Positions 40,214 to 49,133 of a stretch of 64,000 nt of DNA are shown here, piece after piece. The first letter of the stretch is position 1. Each line of letters starts with the position of its first letter. Under the pieces are notes generated by a model. The model worked only from the letters and a program-made list of their open reading frames with translations. It had not been told where the DNA came from and searched no databases. The translations under genes and the position numbers were made by a program. This stretch comes from a virus: positions 62,001-126,000 of IMG/VR virus record IMGVR_UViG_3300027770_000026. One strand, given 5' to 3'.

Positions 40214-40319
40214 ATTTTTTGATATCCCAATTTAAATTCACGGCCATTAAATCCGTAACGAGCAATGGCACTAATTTTTTATCCACATGATACTTGTATA
40301 AATTTAATACTTGTTTCAT
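40200..40319 (-). CDS. 39-residue mini-member of the YH family
   Basis: ATG 40319 to TGA 40200, in an ATGA overlap with member 5. Starts MKQVLNLYKYHVDKKLVPLL, which carries the LNLYxYH block but loses the Pro and GY. Either a truncated remnant or a bare motif peptide. Confidence 0.5.
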   Translation of the reverse strand: MKQVLNLYKYHVDKKLVPLLVTDLMAVNLNWDIKKYEPR

Positions 40320-41095
40320 CGGAAAACCCTTCCTTTAAATCCGCGCTCTTTTATCAATTGATATCTTGCTGAAAGATTGTGTAATTGCGCTAGATACAAA
40401 TTCCACGGTGAGTCAAAGTGTGGATAATCTTTAAGTTTTACTGAAGGTGATTCTTCATCCCAGTCGATGTCAACCGGTAGATCCATGTAATCTTCCTCGG
40501 CAGTTTCCAACCACTCTCGCCTATTAGGATTCCAATTGTAGATAGCATCCTCTAGCTCGGGTATACGTTCCCATCGTTTGCCGCCTGTGACGGCCTGATG
40601 GAAAGCTGTTACAGGATCGTCACTTATGCGGGCTAAGACTTTTTTCACAAAGTCAGGATACTTTTTTATCAGATCTTTAAGCTCAAAATGCCCAAGATAT
40701 TCGTTTAGTATTTCTGGTGCGGCTTTTATTATCTGATCAAAATACTCAGGTGCAACTATACCTAGCACATCACTGGTATAATCCGCTATCGATTCGGGAT
40801 CAGTTGCTATAATCTGCTCTACTGCGCCACGTCGTGGCCACAACTGGTCTGACACACCCTGCTTTGTGGTGCAATTCTGATAGATTTTTGCCGAACGATA
40901 TGCTATGTCTGGATCTTTTCCCAGTACGGACTGATATTTGTGTATTGCAGCAACTGCCATTTTTGCCTCGGTTGGCCCTCTCCAATAGTCAGTGTTGGCT
41001 ACTTGTTTAAACGCAATAGTTGGCACAGTTAATTGCTTATCATAGCCAATTAACTCGTTGGGAGAGCTGTGATATGTATATAAATTAAGTCTCAT
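40316..41095 (-). CDS. YH-x2-P repeat family protein, member 5
   Basis: 259 residues from ATG 41095 (MRLNLYTYHSSPNELIGYDK), the clearest form of the family motif, followed by VPTIAFKQV. Then helical repeats (KRWERIPELEDAIYN). The start overlaps member 4 by 11 bases; a longer in-frame start exists but would run 100 bases into member 4. Confidence 0.7.
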   Translation of the reverse strand: MRLNLYTYHSSPNELIGYDKQLTVPTIAFKQVANTDYWRGPTEAKMAVAAIHKYQSVLGKDPDIAYRSAKIYQNCTTKQGVSDQLWPRRGAVEQIIATDPESIADYTSDVLGIVAPEYFDQIIKAAPEILNEYLGHFELKDLIKKYPDFVKKVLARISDDPVTAFHQAVTGGKRWERIPELEDAIYNWNPNRREWLETAEEDYMDLPVDIDWDEESPSVKLKDYPHFDSPWNLYLAQLHNLSARYQLIKERGFKGRVFR

Positions 41096-41804
41096 AACCG
41101 GCTGCGCTTGCGTCTGATACTGCTTGTCTTCCGTCTTGGAAGGCCAAAGTACTAAGGTAATATTCCCATGCTGTTTTGTAAGATGTTGTGAGGCCATGGT
41201 GTCGTGTAAAGCTAAGGTGATTTAACTGAGGACTATTCTTAATGAGATCCTGCCAGTCATCCTCGGACATGCGCAATAATACGGGCTCTATTACAGTATT
41301 ACGCCGCGTGGACCGAGCAGAATATGCAATTGAAGCTGCAATATCTTTACTGAGCATTTTCAGCACCTTATATTTAAAATCAGGATCCACGTAATAGTTG
41401 TCTTTTACCAGATAGCCTAGATATTTTGCCACAAATACTGGATCCAGTTGACCTAGTATGTCTAGATATCTTGGATCCCGTTGTAATTTACTGCCAATAT
41501 GATATTTTAAATGCTCGTCACGATGCTGGGGCGAACGCAACAGTGCCATTTCAACTTCGCCACCAACAGGCCATAAATTATCAATTTCGCTATTTTTGTA
41601 TATTTCCGCTGCACGTATTGCAACGTCTAGGTCTTTACCCAGTACATCCTGATACTGTTTCATTAGTCTGACTTTTGCGTCAGTGCCAGGTATGTTTCTA
41701 ATTTTATCAAATAGAATTGTAGGGATCATCTCATGGGATTCATACCCTATTAATTCCATTGGATCAGTGTGAAATGCAAAAATGTTTCGTTTAATATTTG
41801 TCAT
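41085..41804 (-). CDS. YH-x2-P repeat family protein, member 4
   Basis: 239 residues from ATG 41804, one base after the member 3 stop. Motif IFAFHTDPMELIGYESHEMI, then helical repeats (IEPVLLRM). Confidence 0.7.
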   Translation of the reverse strand: MTNIKRNIFAFHTDPMELIGYESHEMIPTILFDKIRNIPGTDAKVRLMKQYQDVLGKDLDVAIRAAEIYKNSEIDNLWPVGGEVEMALLRSPQHRDEHLKYHIGSKLQRDPRYLDILGQLDPVFVAKYLGYLVKDNYYVDPDFKYKVLKMLSKDIAASIAYSARSTRRNTVIEPVLLRMSEDDWQDLIKNSPQLNHLSFTRHHGLTTSYKTAWEYYLSTLAFQDGRQAVSDASAAGYET

Positions 41805-41805
41805 T

Positions 41806-42651
41806 TTATTTTGTAAATCTCGATGCACGGCGTCGTGCTGCTTCTGCTTCACGTGGGGTTAGCATGCTCAGATAAAGGTCCCACGCAGTTTCATCTGACG
41901 GGAATCCTGTTTCACCGCGCCAATTTTTATTTTTATTAAAATATATTATGCGTTCTGCTTTTAGGAAAGGTGTACGCACATCTGCAATTTGTACATACAT
42001 TAAGCTTGCTAGCACATCTTGTGCTATAATATCTTCTAGTTTGCCTCTGAATTCAGGTGGAGTTCCAGCCCAATCTTCGTGTCCATGATCTTCAAGATAA
42101 TCCACTGCATCTCGCGGAGATAACTGTAATAGTGTGGGCTCTAGTTCGGGAATATGGCGCGTGACCACGAACCTTGCAAAGCGCGAAGCAAATACAGGAT
42201 CCTGTTTAATTAATTCAAATTCACGACTGTTCTTGGGCCATATGAGGTCTTTACCGTTGCCTTCATATCTAACGGATAAAGGCATTTGGTTTACTTGATC
42301 AAGAATATTGCGTAATGTTTCTTTTGGTCCAGGATATACTGCGGTACTGCGTAATAATTGCTGTATAAGGTTGAGTAATTCCTTGCTGGCACTTTTACAT
42401 AATCGTGTAATATGATATACTTCCTCAACCGATTCGGCATAACGATGTCGATTATTAATTAATTTAGTTAGAACTCTAAAAGTATTTTCCACAAGAAGTA
42501 TTAGGTCGTTGTCATGTGGCCCTCTTATTAATTTATTTTGTAGTGCGTTTGTCTGCATACTAAGTTGATTTTTAATATAGGGCAGCAGATTCATGCGCTC
42601 TTTATAGCCACTTAATTTAGAGGGTGTATCGTGATAGTCGTATAGTCGCAT
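41806..42651 (-). CDS. YH-x2-P repeat family protein, member 3
   Basis: 281 residues. Motif MRLYDYHDTPSKLSGYKERM at the very N-terminus. The rest is helical with an IPELEPTLLQL repeat block. Start overlaps the member 2 stop as TAATG. Confidence 0.7.
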   Translation of the reverse strand: MRLYDYHDTPSKLSGYKERMNLLPYIKNQLSMQTNALQNKLIRGPHDNDLILLVENTFRVLTKLINNRHRYAESVEEVYHITRLCKSASKELLNLIQQLLRSTAVYPGPKETLRNILDQVNQMPLSVRYEGNGKDLIWPKNSREFELIKQDPVFASRFARFVVTRHIPELEPTLLQLSPRDAVDYLEDHGHEDWAGTPPEFRGKLEDIIAQDVLASLMYVQIADVRTPFLKAERIIYFNKNKNWRGETGFPSDETAWDLYLSMLTPREAEAARRRASRFTK

Positions 42652-43406
42652 TAGTTTTGATGCTCGCGCTTGTTATCAATTTGTCGCATTCTCAGCGTCA
42701 AATCATCCGCGTCACTGGGATTCTTCATGCCTTTGGCTATTTCTCCCACTGCCCATCTGATCAATGCCCCACTGTTTGGATCTGCAGCATATTCTTGCAT
42801 TAGTAATTCCTCGCCCTCGGCCCAACGTTTTTTAATCATAGCTAGGAATACTGCTGTTGCCGTTACGTCTGACAACATGCGTTCACGCGCACGTTCCCAA
42901 AAACTTGCAGGCGTTTGGTTGTATTTCTTTCCTTCAAATTGTGCAGCATACAATGCAATATCCATTGCAGGAGCTGTGAGAATCCGCTCGTTGTATTGTG
43001 AATCCAATGGCAAATCAACTATGCGTTCCGCGTATTTCATACGATCTGATATGGTTCCGTCTTGATCAATTCTGTTGCGCATGTCAACATTAACGCCAAA
43101 CTTTTCCATGTATCTTATCAGATTTGTTAAATCCCGTGCATTGGCTGCTGCAAATTTTTCTTCGTTTCCGTATAACGGGGCACCTTGATACATGAAGGCA
43201 AATTCTGCAGCAAGATCAGGATCTTGCGTTATTGTTTTTCTATAATGACGCAGTGCCTGTTCATGATCGCCGGTAAGTTTGCGACTTGAACTTGCCGACG
43301 GGACCAAGGAGCGCAATCGCTGATATGCTATCGCAGGTATTTCACTTTGATAGTCATCGCCTACTAAGTGCGGGCCAGTATAATAATTGTATAGATTTAA
43401 AGGCAT
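42651..43406 (-). CDS. YH-x2-P repeat family protein, member 2
   Basis: 251 residues. Motif variant LNLYNYYTGPHLVGDDYQSE with Tyr for His, then IPAIAYQRL. Helical body with KRWAEGEELL. TAAATA ends four bases before the ATG. Confidence 0.7.
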   Translation of the reverse strand: MPLNLYNYYTGPHLVGDDYQSEIPAIAYQRLRSLVPSASSSRKLTGDHEQALRHYRKTITQDPDLAAEFAFMYQGAPLYGNEEKFAAANARDLTNLIRYMEKFGVNVDMRNRIDQDGTISDRMKYAERIVDLPLDSQYNERILTAPAMDIALYAAQFEGKKYNQTPASFWERARERMLSDVTATAVFLAMIKKRWAEGEELLMQEYAADPNSGALIRWAVGEIAKGMKNPSDADDLTLRMRQIDNKREHQN

Positions 43407-43410
43407 GCAG

Positions 43411-43416
43411 TATTTA
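43411..43416 (-). promoter_or_regulatory. Late promoter element TAAATA
   Basis: GCTAAATACTGC on the minus strand, four bases before ATG 43406 (leaderless class). Confidence 0.55.
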
Positions 43417-43436
43417 GCTGCAGGTTGGGATATGGG

Positions 43437-44168
43437 TTAGTCTCCCGGTACGTAACCCCACTTCTTAGCAGCTTCCGTACGTTCAGGAAAATCTGCTAGG
43501 TATGTTCTAACATAGTTGGCTTTTACTAATGTGCGCTCGCCTTCGGGCCAAGGTGCTTTGACCACACGCTGAATATAGGTCAGTGTAGGGTATCCCATTC
43601 TGAGGATAGTGGGTTCTGCTGCAGGCCAACGTTTACCCATTATCTGAGCGTAGAAAACCAAAAACTTGTTTTTATATTTTAGTTCGTCGTGTGTTCTTTC
43701 GGGTAAATCTAGTAGAATTTTTTCCAAGTCTGGCCAGGATTTTAAACCCACTTGCTGCATATAGAACATGGTATGATGCAGGGTGTCTGAATCGATATTA
43801 CTTTTTATTATTTTCTGTATTGCTAATTTTTCAAATTCTGGCCAATGACCTTTAAAAAATTGATGTACGTATGGTGCTAACTGTTGAATTTCAACATCTA
43901 AATCCTTATGCAATATTGCATGTTCAATTGCAGGCGATCGTTTATTGGCAATTGCAGTAGCATAAAACAATGCTTGACCAACATCGCCGGCAGCAGCCAG
44001 AGCTTTTTGCAGATATTCATCTTGCTGCTCGTATGCTTCTTCAGGAAAATCATCAGGATCTAATTCTCCCCCGTAGTATGACGCAAGAGTACGAAGCTGC
44101 GCACGGTCTGAACCAATTAGCTGCTTGGGATCATTATGATATCCCCATAAGTTCATACTTAAACTCAT
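43437..44168 (-). CDS. YH-x2-P repeat family protein, member 1
   Basis: 243 residues. Motif MNLWGYHNDPKQLIGSDRAQ. The repeats are clearest here: HWPEFEKLAI, SWPDLEKILL, RWPAAEPTIL and PWPEGERTLV, spaced about 30-40 residues. The gene overlaps the HEGRNRM-protein stop as ATGA and opens the array. Confidence 0.7.
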   Translation of the reverse strand: MSLSMNLWGYHNDPKQLIGSDRAQLRTLASYYGGELDPDDFPEEAYEQQDEYLQKALAAAGDVGQALFYATAIANKRSPAIEHAILHKDLDVEIQQLAPYVHQFFKGHWPEFEKLAIQKIIKSNIDSDTLHHTMFYMQQVGLKSWPDLEKILLDLPERTHDELKYKNKFLVFYAQIMGKRWPAAEPTILRMGYPTLTYIQRVVKAPWPEGERTLVKANYVRTYLADFPERTEAAKKWGYVPGD

Positions 44169-45100
44169 GACTCATCCAGTTCCCATGGACCGTAGTTTTT
44201 AGTCTTAACCATCCATTTAAGTGCAGCAGTTCTGTCGTATTTGCGATACTGCCCTGGGTCGTTGGCATTTACTTTGCCCAATTCGTAGTACTGTTCCTTG
44301 CGCATCACAATGTTTCTGCCATTACTGGTATCAAGTACAACATCGCCTACTTCATTCCAAGCATGCTCATGGCGCACACCTTCGATGCCACCCTGTCCGG
44401 TAACCATAGCGTGTACTAGCACTAGCCCCGGTATCTCATCGCGTATTACGTTCTTACCCGCAGCCTTAAAGCAATCGCCTAGTTCTTTGGCCTCACGTAG
44501 TTTCTTCTTACGCATTAGCAGTGCAGGATATCCATCACGGTTCACTTTGCTACCAAACTTAGCGGCTTCAATGGAGGTTTGATTTAATCCCACATCCTGT
44601 GTAACATTCTGCGGAGTAATACGTCCCACACCTTCGTTAACCATGCGCTTAAACAATGGTCCACGCTTTAAAGCTCGTGTACGCTCCAGGTACATACCCT
44701 GGTTCAGTGCTTCAATTATCTTGGGAGTTAGGTCACGATTACGTATGTCGTCCCTAAAGAACAGGTGTGTCTCTATAGGTATATTGCCTTCTAGCTCTTG
44801 CACAATCTGCATGCGATTACGACCTTCGTGGCTCACTACTTGTGCGGGCTCGGAATAGTCGCTGGAATCAAACCAAGCTACGGGTATTTGTATAATAAGG
44901 AAAGGTGCGCCAATTGCAGCACCGTCCTCGATAGCTTTTTCTACGTGTGTGTTTCTGTTGTCACGCGGCAAAAATGCAGCAAGGTCTAGAAATACAGATG
45001 GCTTCATTAGCACACGAAGACCGCGGTAGTCTACTTCTTGGTTATAGGGCGTTGCGCCCAGACCCTTACGGTTGTCAATTGTTACTTCGCTGATCTTCAT
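44165..45100 (-). CDS. HEGRNRM-motif protein, ParB-like plus second domain
   Basis: 311 residues. N-terminus MKISEV weakly fits the targeting pattern. Residues ~20-150 end in VVSHEGRNRMQIVQEL, reminiscent of ParB-type nuclease/CTPase folds. The C-terminal domain has DCFKAAGKNVI, EHAWNEVGDVVLDTSNG and a Tyr-rich end, where Cys, His and Asp/Asn could form a papain-like triad. Neither assignment is secure. Start abuts the kinase-like gene (TAATG). Confidence 0.6.
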   Translation of the reverse strand: MKISEVTIDNRKGLGATPYNQEVDYRGLRVLMKPSVFLDLAAFLPRDNRNTHVEKAIEDGAAIGAPFLIIQIPVAWFDSSDYSEPAQVVSHEGRNRMQIVQELEGNIPIETHLFFRDDIRNRDLTPKIIEALNQGMYLERTRALKRGPLFKRMVNEGVGRITPQNVTQDVGLNQTSIEAAKFGSKVNRDGYPALLMRKKKLREAKELGDCFKAAGKNVIRDEIPGLVLVHAMVTGQGGIEGVRHEHAWNEVGDVVLDTSNGRNIVMRKEQYYELGKVNANDPGQYRKYDRTAALKWMVKTKNYGPWELDES

Positions 45101-45720
45101 TACAATTCCTCGGCAAACCAGGGATCAATTACTACCAGTGTGCCGTCTCTGCGCCGCATGACGTTTTCTGTGTGCAAGTCCCAGCCTAAATTATTTAGCA
45201 ATCCGGTGTTGTATAACAGTTGCAGTAGAACATACAGCACATGATACTTTTCCCAAGCACGTGGCTTAATACGTCTGATACTGTTTATTATTTCAGGATT
45301 GTCATACGTAGCCCATTCTGCGGAATCCTGCAGCTTGTGGTGTACCTGCGCCCACTTTATGTCCTTGCGAGCGTATTCACTCAGCTGCCATACTACAGCT
45401 TCTTGTGTGCTGCCCTTGCGCACGGGATATAGTCGTTCCATTGCGATACGGTGATAGTGTATGCCATTGTGTATAAATGGTTCATGATGTTTGCCGCTGG
45501 GTAGTGTATGGAATCTTGGTAGATTTTCAATATCACTGTTACGTTGGCAAAAGTGATAGAACTTCTTAAAGGTGCGTACAGCATGGCTTAGTTTACCTTC
45601 GGGCATGAGTATTTTAATCACATGCTCGCTGCTACTGGTCCACACGCTAGCGTCTGCGCCATGCCCAAGCTTTTTATAGCCCTGACGATGCAGATCATGC
45701 TCTAGATCTTCTAATATCAT
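45100..45720 (-). CDS. Protein-kinase-like protein
   Basis: 206 residues. Glycine loop LGHGADASVW (18-27), Lys in VIKIL, hinge MERL, catalytic loop GWDLHTENVM (D181, N186), and IDPWF (D199) in place of DFG. This matches the kinase domain of the 6540-8681 fusion (LGQGADATVF, WDLGKRNIM, TDPF), so the two are paralogues. Both lack the usual HRD His. Likely phosphorylates a host or virion target; position next to the amidoligase may matter. Confidence 0.75.
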   Translation of the reverse strand: MILEDLEHDLHRQGYKKLGHGADASVWTSSSEHVIKILMPEGKLSHAVRTFKKFYHFCQRNSDIENLPRFHTLPSGKHHEPFIHNGIHYHRIAMERLYPVRKGSTQEAVVWQLSEYARKDIKWAQVHHKLQDSAEWATYDNPEIINSIRRIKPRAWEKYHVLYVLLQLLYNTGLLNNLGWDLHTENVMRRRDGTLVVIDPWFAEEL

Positions 45721-46982
45721 TTGGGCAATTTAACGGGAGTTTGTTTACGAGTCATTAGTGCAGCAAGATCGCTGCGATTAATGTAGCCAATTCTATACTG
45801 TTCCATTGGCGGTAAATCTCGCATAGATTTAAATTTGGCACTTGGTACACTGTATATCAGCTTGTAGACCTTGGTTAGGTATTCTTGTCGATATGCTTGC
45901 GGATCCACAGCAGCTTCTAATGCTACTACCAATCGGTTCACTGTGTCAACGATTTTTTCAACGGGTTCACTAAGCCAATCCCCGCCCGCTGAACGTAGTT
46001 CAATGCGGTCAGACTGAAAGTTAACACTAAGTCTACCAAATATTCGTAGAGCTTTTTGTGCTGCAGCCATATCACCTGTACGTAGTGCATCGGCGATTTC
46101 TAGTTCAGCTGCGGGAGATGCTATTTTACCCGATGCGCGAACACGATTAGCTGCGCTGGGAGCATAGCTATTAAGTTCTCTCTTAAATTGTTTCAGCACA
46201 TATTCATCGCCAAGCAGTGTAATCAACTTGAGATAATCCAGCTTGTCGTAGTTTGGTACGCTGACGTTAATGTGCAGTCCGCAAGTGCGATTGGTTTCTG
46301 CTTTTACTTTATATGCATAAAATTTAACATTATTAATGGCGTCTATAATGTCGTCTACAGCCATGGGATAGCTGACAATCTCCGCACCAATCCATTCTTC
46401 ATTACCGTCGTGGTGTTGCACAGTGCTGTCCGTTTCAAAGGTAAAATGATTGGGTTCACGTGGTCCACCATGTCCATTAAATGGTACAGTGGCATAGCCT
46501 GTTATTTTTGAAAAGCGATCTGCAGCTACTTTTATTTCTTCTAGTGCAGTACTACTAGTGGGATTTTCATAAGGCCAATCCACAATGTGGTCATACCCTT
46601 CATATACTGTCAAAGTATAATCTAGGTCTTCAGCTTCTAGAAAATCTTGCTGTTCATTTTGTACTGCATTACGAATAAATTGTTCGTAGTCATCATCTTC
46701 AATATCCAGTTCTTCTGATAGTGCTACCGCCCAGTCGTGTAGTCTACGTTCAAGCTGGGCGTTCAGTCTCGCAATTGATCCACTGCTATTAACCCCTAAT
46801 TCCCCAAAGAACTCTAGTATTTCGTCAATGCTGGTAACACGACGATTGTAAGTAAAGTCTGGAACAATTACATTATCATCACGTGGAACCAGCATCTCAA
46901 ATTCAATGCCAACTAATGCCTTGCTGCCATAAGCCTGCGCAGCAAGCCGCTGCGAACTCATTTTGATCTCGCTGAGTCTCAT
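45717..46982 (-). CDS. Amidoligase_2 family ligase
   Basis: 421 residues. N-terminus MRLSEIKMSS fits the targeting pattern. Signature blocks of the glutamine-synthetase-like amidoligase family: VGIEFEM (residues 24-30), FETDSTV, GAEIVSYPM and TCGLHINVS. These enzymes join a carboxyl to an amine using ATP and are proposed to modify proteins or make peptides. The metal/ATP Glu residues (E27, E29) are present. Overlaps both neighbours by four bases. Confidence 0.8.
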   Translation of the reverse strand: MRLSEIKMSSQRLAAQAYGSKALVGIEFEMLVPRDDNVIVPDFTYNRRVTSIDEILEFFGELGVNSSGSIARLNAQLERRLHDWAVALSEELDIEDDDYEQFIRNAVQNEQQDFLEAEDLDYTLTVYEGYDHIVDWPYENPTSSTALEEIKVAADRFSKITGYATVPFNGHGGPREPNHFTFETDSTVQHHDGNEEWIGAEIVSYPMAVDDIIDAINNVKFYAYKVKAETNRTCGLHINVSVPNYDKLDYLKLITLLGDEYVLKQFKRELNSYAPSAANRVRASGKIASPAAELEIADALRTGDMAAAQKALRIFGRLSVNFQSDRIELRSAGGDWLSEPVEKIVDTVNRLVVALEAAVDPQAYRQEYLTKVYKLIYSVPSAKFKSMRDLPPMEQYRIGYINRSDLAALMTRKQTPVKLPK

Positions 46983-48124
46983 TTTTTGTCTAGTTTCAAC
47001 GCAGAACGTGCAATTGCGCTCTTAGCAGTTTCCTCGATTGGTACGCAATTGTTCACACGCACACCATCTTTTACTTTGGTCTTAGGGTTGCCAATCTTTT
47101 TACCTTTCCAGCATTTGGGATCTAGTCGTGTTTTGATTGCTTTCTTTTCCAACAAGTTCTGCTGTTGTTCTGGTGGGCTTTCTTCGTCCCCGCTAGCCCA
47201 CGATATTGGAAAGATACGGCCGAGATTTAATATTTCGTGCCCAACATCATATTCTGTTCCGATGAACTCAGATGCTTTAGACTTTTTCTTAATTTCATCT
47301 GCATTCTTAGCCATTAGTTCCCCTATCTTTTTCATAAGACCGGGAAACAAACTGGCAAACCTTAGATCGTTAATGTCTAGACTATGTCTGTTTTCCTGTT
47401 CCGCATTTACTAACTGACGGGTTGACGCATGCAATTGCCACTTGCCGTTTTTATTCTCAAGATTTGTTTTGTCTGCAATCATGATAATTGGACCGTCAGG
47501 CATGTATCTACGTGACCAAGTTAGTCCGTTGCTACCGCCCGTACAGAAGTTGGCCTGTATGCCTTCAGCATTATTGAACGTATAGCAAGAACCATAGTTG
47601 TAGGGAATCATTATATAGAAACGATCATCGTTCATTAGCACAGTTTCGCTTCTCTCACGCTTGTGCTTTTCAACCATTTCTTGATTCTTAATTTGATCCA
47701 ATTGCGAGCTGTACTTGCGCATGGCTTTTTGTATGTCTTCAATGTTTTTAAATCTATTAAAGTCCTGATCCTTAGGCTCTAGCAAAGACCGTATGTTAAG
47801 TGCATGCCATTTGCCCAGCGTGTCTGCAGCTTCGCCGCTGATGTCTTCCCAGTTTGCATGTCCGTTTGCATACTGGCGTGCAACCCATAGGTCAAACTTA
47901 CCGCCCGACAAGTCACCATAGTTACTGGTGCTCATTACTCGATCCAGCATGTCGCTCCAGGCTTGTACGATTTTCTGTTCACTGGGACGTGGTCCCAACT
48001 TGGCAACTACATAGGGAGGAAGTGTGCCATCTGTATTCCAGTTAATCGCTATGAACTTGGCTAGTCTGGGATCTGCTTTTAGCTTTTCTGCAACGTTTGC
48101 TTCTAGTATTTTTTCTAATCTCAT
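46979..48124 (-). CDS. RWCTA-type phage protein (paralogue 2)
   Basis: 381 residues. N-terminus MRLEKILEANV fits the targeting pattern. Shares with 37037-37903 the blocks RFYIMIPYNYGSCYTFNNAE, FCTGGSN, GPIIMIAD and KWQLHASTRQLVN. Here the RWCTA block is degenerate (NFCTG). Ends in a basic domain with CWKGKKIG and NNCVPIEE. Function unknown. Confidence 0.65.
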   Translation of the reverse strand: MRLEKILEANVAEKLKADPRLAKFIAINWNTDGTLPPYVVAKLGPRPSEQKIVQAWSDMLDRVMSTSNYGDLSGGKFDLWVARQYANGHANWEDISGEAADTLGKWHALNIRSLLEPKDQDFNRFKNIEDIQKAMRKYSSQLDQIKNQEMVEKHKRERSETVLMNDDRFYIMIPYNYGSCYTFNNAEGIQANFCTGGSNGLTWSRRYMPDGPIIMIADKTNLENKNGKWQLHASTRQLVNAEQENRHSLDINDLRFASLFPGLMKKIGELMAKNADEIKKKSKASEFIGTEYDVGHEILNLGRIFPISWASGDEESPPEQQQNLLEKKAIKTRLDPKCWKGKKIGNPKTKVKDGVRVNNCVPIEETAKSAIARSALKLDKK

Positions 48125-48133
48125 AGTATGATC

Positions 48134-49114
48134 CTATTTTACCAACATCATGTAGCGTTTGAAGTAGTAGAGTACTTCAGACAGAATCTTTCCATCGCCG
48201 CCGCTAGCTCTCTCTAGAATTTCACGAAAGTGATCCGCTGCTACGTCAACAGTGACGTTTTCTCCCCATCCACCTAAACGAGCAGTGCTTATATCAAACT
48301 CTCTTACTGCAGTCATGTTAATGGCATAACTCACTGCTTTTCTTACTAGATCAGTTGAATTGGAATCTTCCACACCATTTTCTAGTTGGGACAATACTTT
48401 GTTAATTATCTTTAGTCTGTTTATTATTTTGCTTGCACGTTCATATCCTTTAGCCTTGATAGCAATGCTTAACACACCCGATAGTTCGGCATCTGCTTGT
48501 ATTATAGTTTTCTTTACTATGGGTTTGAATTTGCGTACTATTACATCTTGTGTAATAGTTCCTTTGCTTGTTGTAGCTAATGTGGTGCGAAGTTGTCGTT
48601 TGTTTTGCTGCTTGTCAGTTTCTCGGGCACTGTAAACTTTTTTTATTTTGCCAACAGCAACACGTATCGCTTTTAGCATCTCATCTTTTCGCTCAATTGC
48701 CATATCAATAACATTGTCATTGATATTAACTCTAGAGGAAACAACGTTATCAATTTCTTTTTGCGCACGTTCAATTGCTGTGGTAACTATGCCAGTATCT
48801 GGATCTACATTGTCGGACCCAGTTAACCATGCATTGTTGGACAACACAAGGGTATAGCTGTTGTGTGGGCCGCTGCGGCGTATTGCTGCAACGCCGTTAT
48901 CGCATTTGAATAGCAACCAAGCTCGTAGTGTCTTAAAATCAGCCCAATTGATTTGATTTTTATCGAGGGGAAGGAATTCCAAGTTGTGCGGTGCTGCTTT
49001 TTGTTTGTGTAGATATTTCAACAGTCGATGAACATCTTCGCTACTGCCCAGTGTAGCGGATATTGTGCTAGCTTCGTCTAGTTGTGTGGTAGATACAGTC
49101 ACGCCATACTCCAT
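48134..49114 (-). CDS. Hypothetical virion-region protein
   Basis: 326 residues, mixed fold, basic middle (SARETDKQQNKRQLRTT) and long helices. No family was recognised. TAAATA lies 12 bases before the ATG. Late gene by promoter and neighbours. Confidence 0.65.
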   Translation of the reverse strand: MEYGVTVSTTQLDEASTISATLGSSEDVHRLLKYLHKQKAAPHNLEFLPLDKNQINWADFKTLRAWLLFKCDNGVAAIRRSGPHNSYTLVLSNNAWLTGSDNVDPDTGIVTTAIERAQKEIDNVVSSRVNINDNVIDMAIERKDEMLKAIRVAVGKIKKVYSARETDKQQNKRQLRTTLATTSKGTITQDVIVRKFKPIVKKTIIQADAELSGVLSIAIKAKGYERASKIINRLKIINKVLSQLENGVEDSNSTDLVRKAVSYAINMTAVREFDISTARLGGWGENVTVDVAADHFREILERASGGDGKILSEVLYYFKRYMMLVK

Positions 49115-49126
49115 AATCGTATAGAG

Positions 49127-49132
49127 TATTTA
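49127..49132 (-). promoter_or_regulatory. Late promoter element TAAATA
   Basis: AGCTAAATACTC on the minus strand, 12 bases before ATG 49114. Confidence 0.55.
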
Positions 49133-49133
49133 G

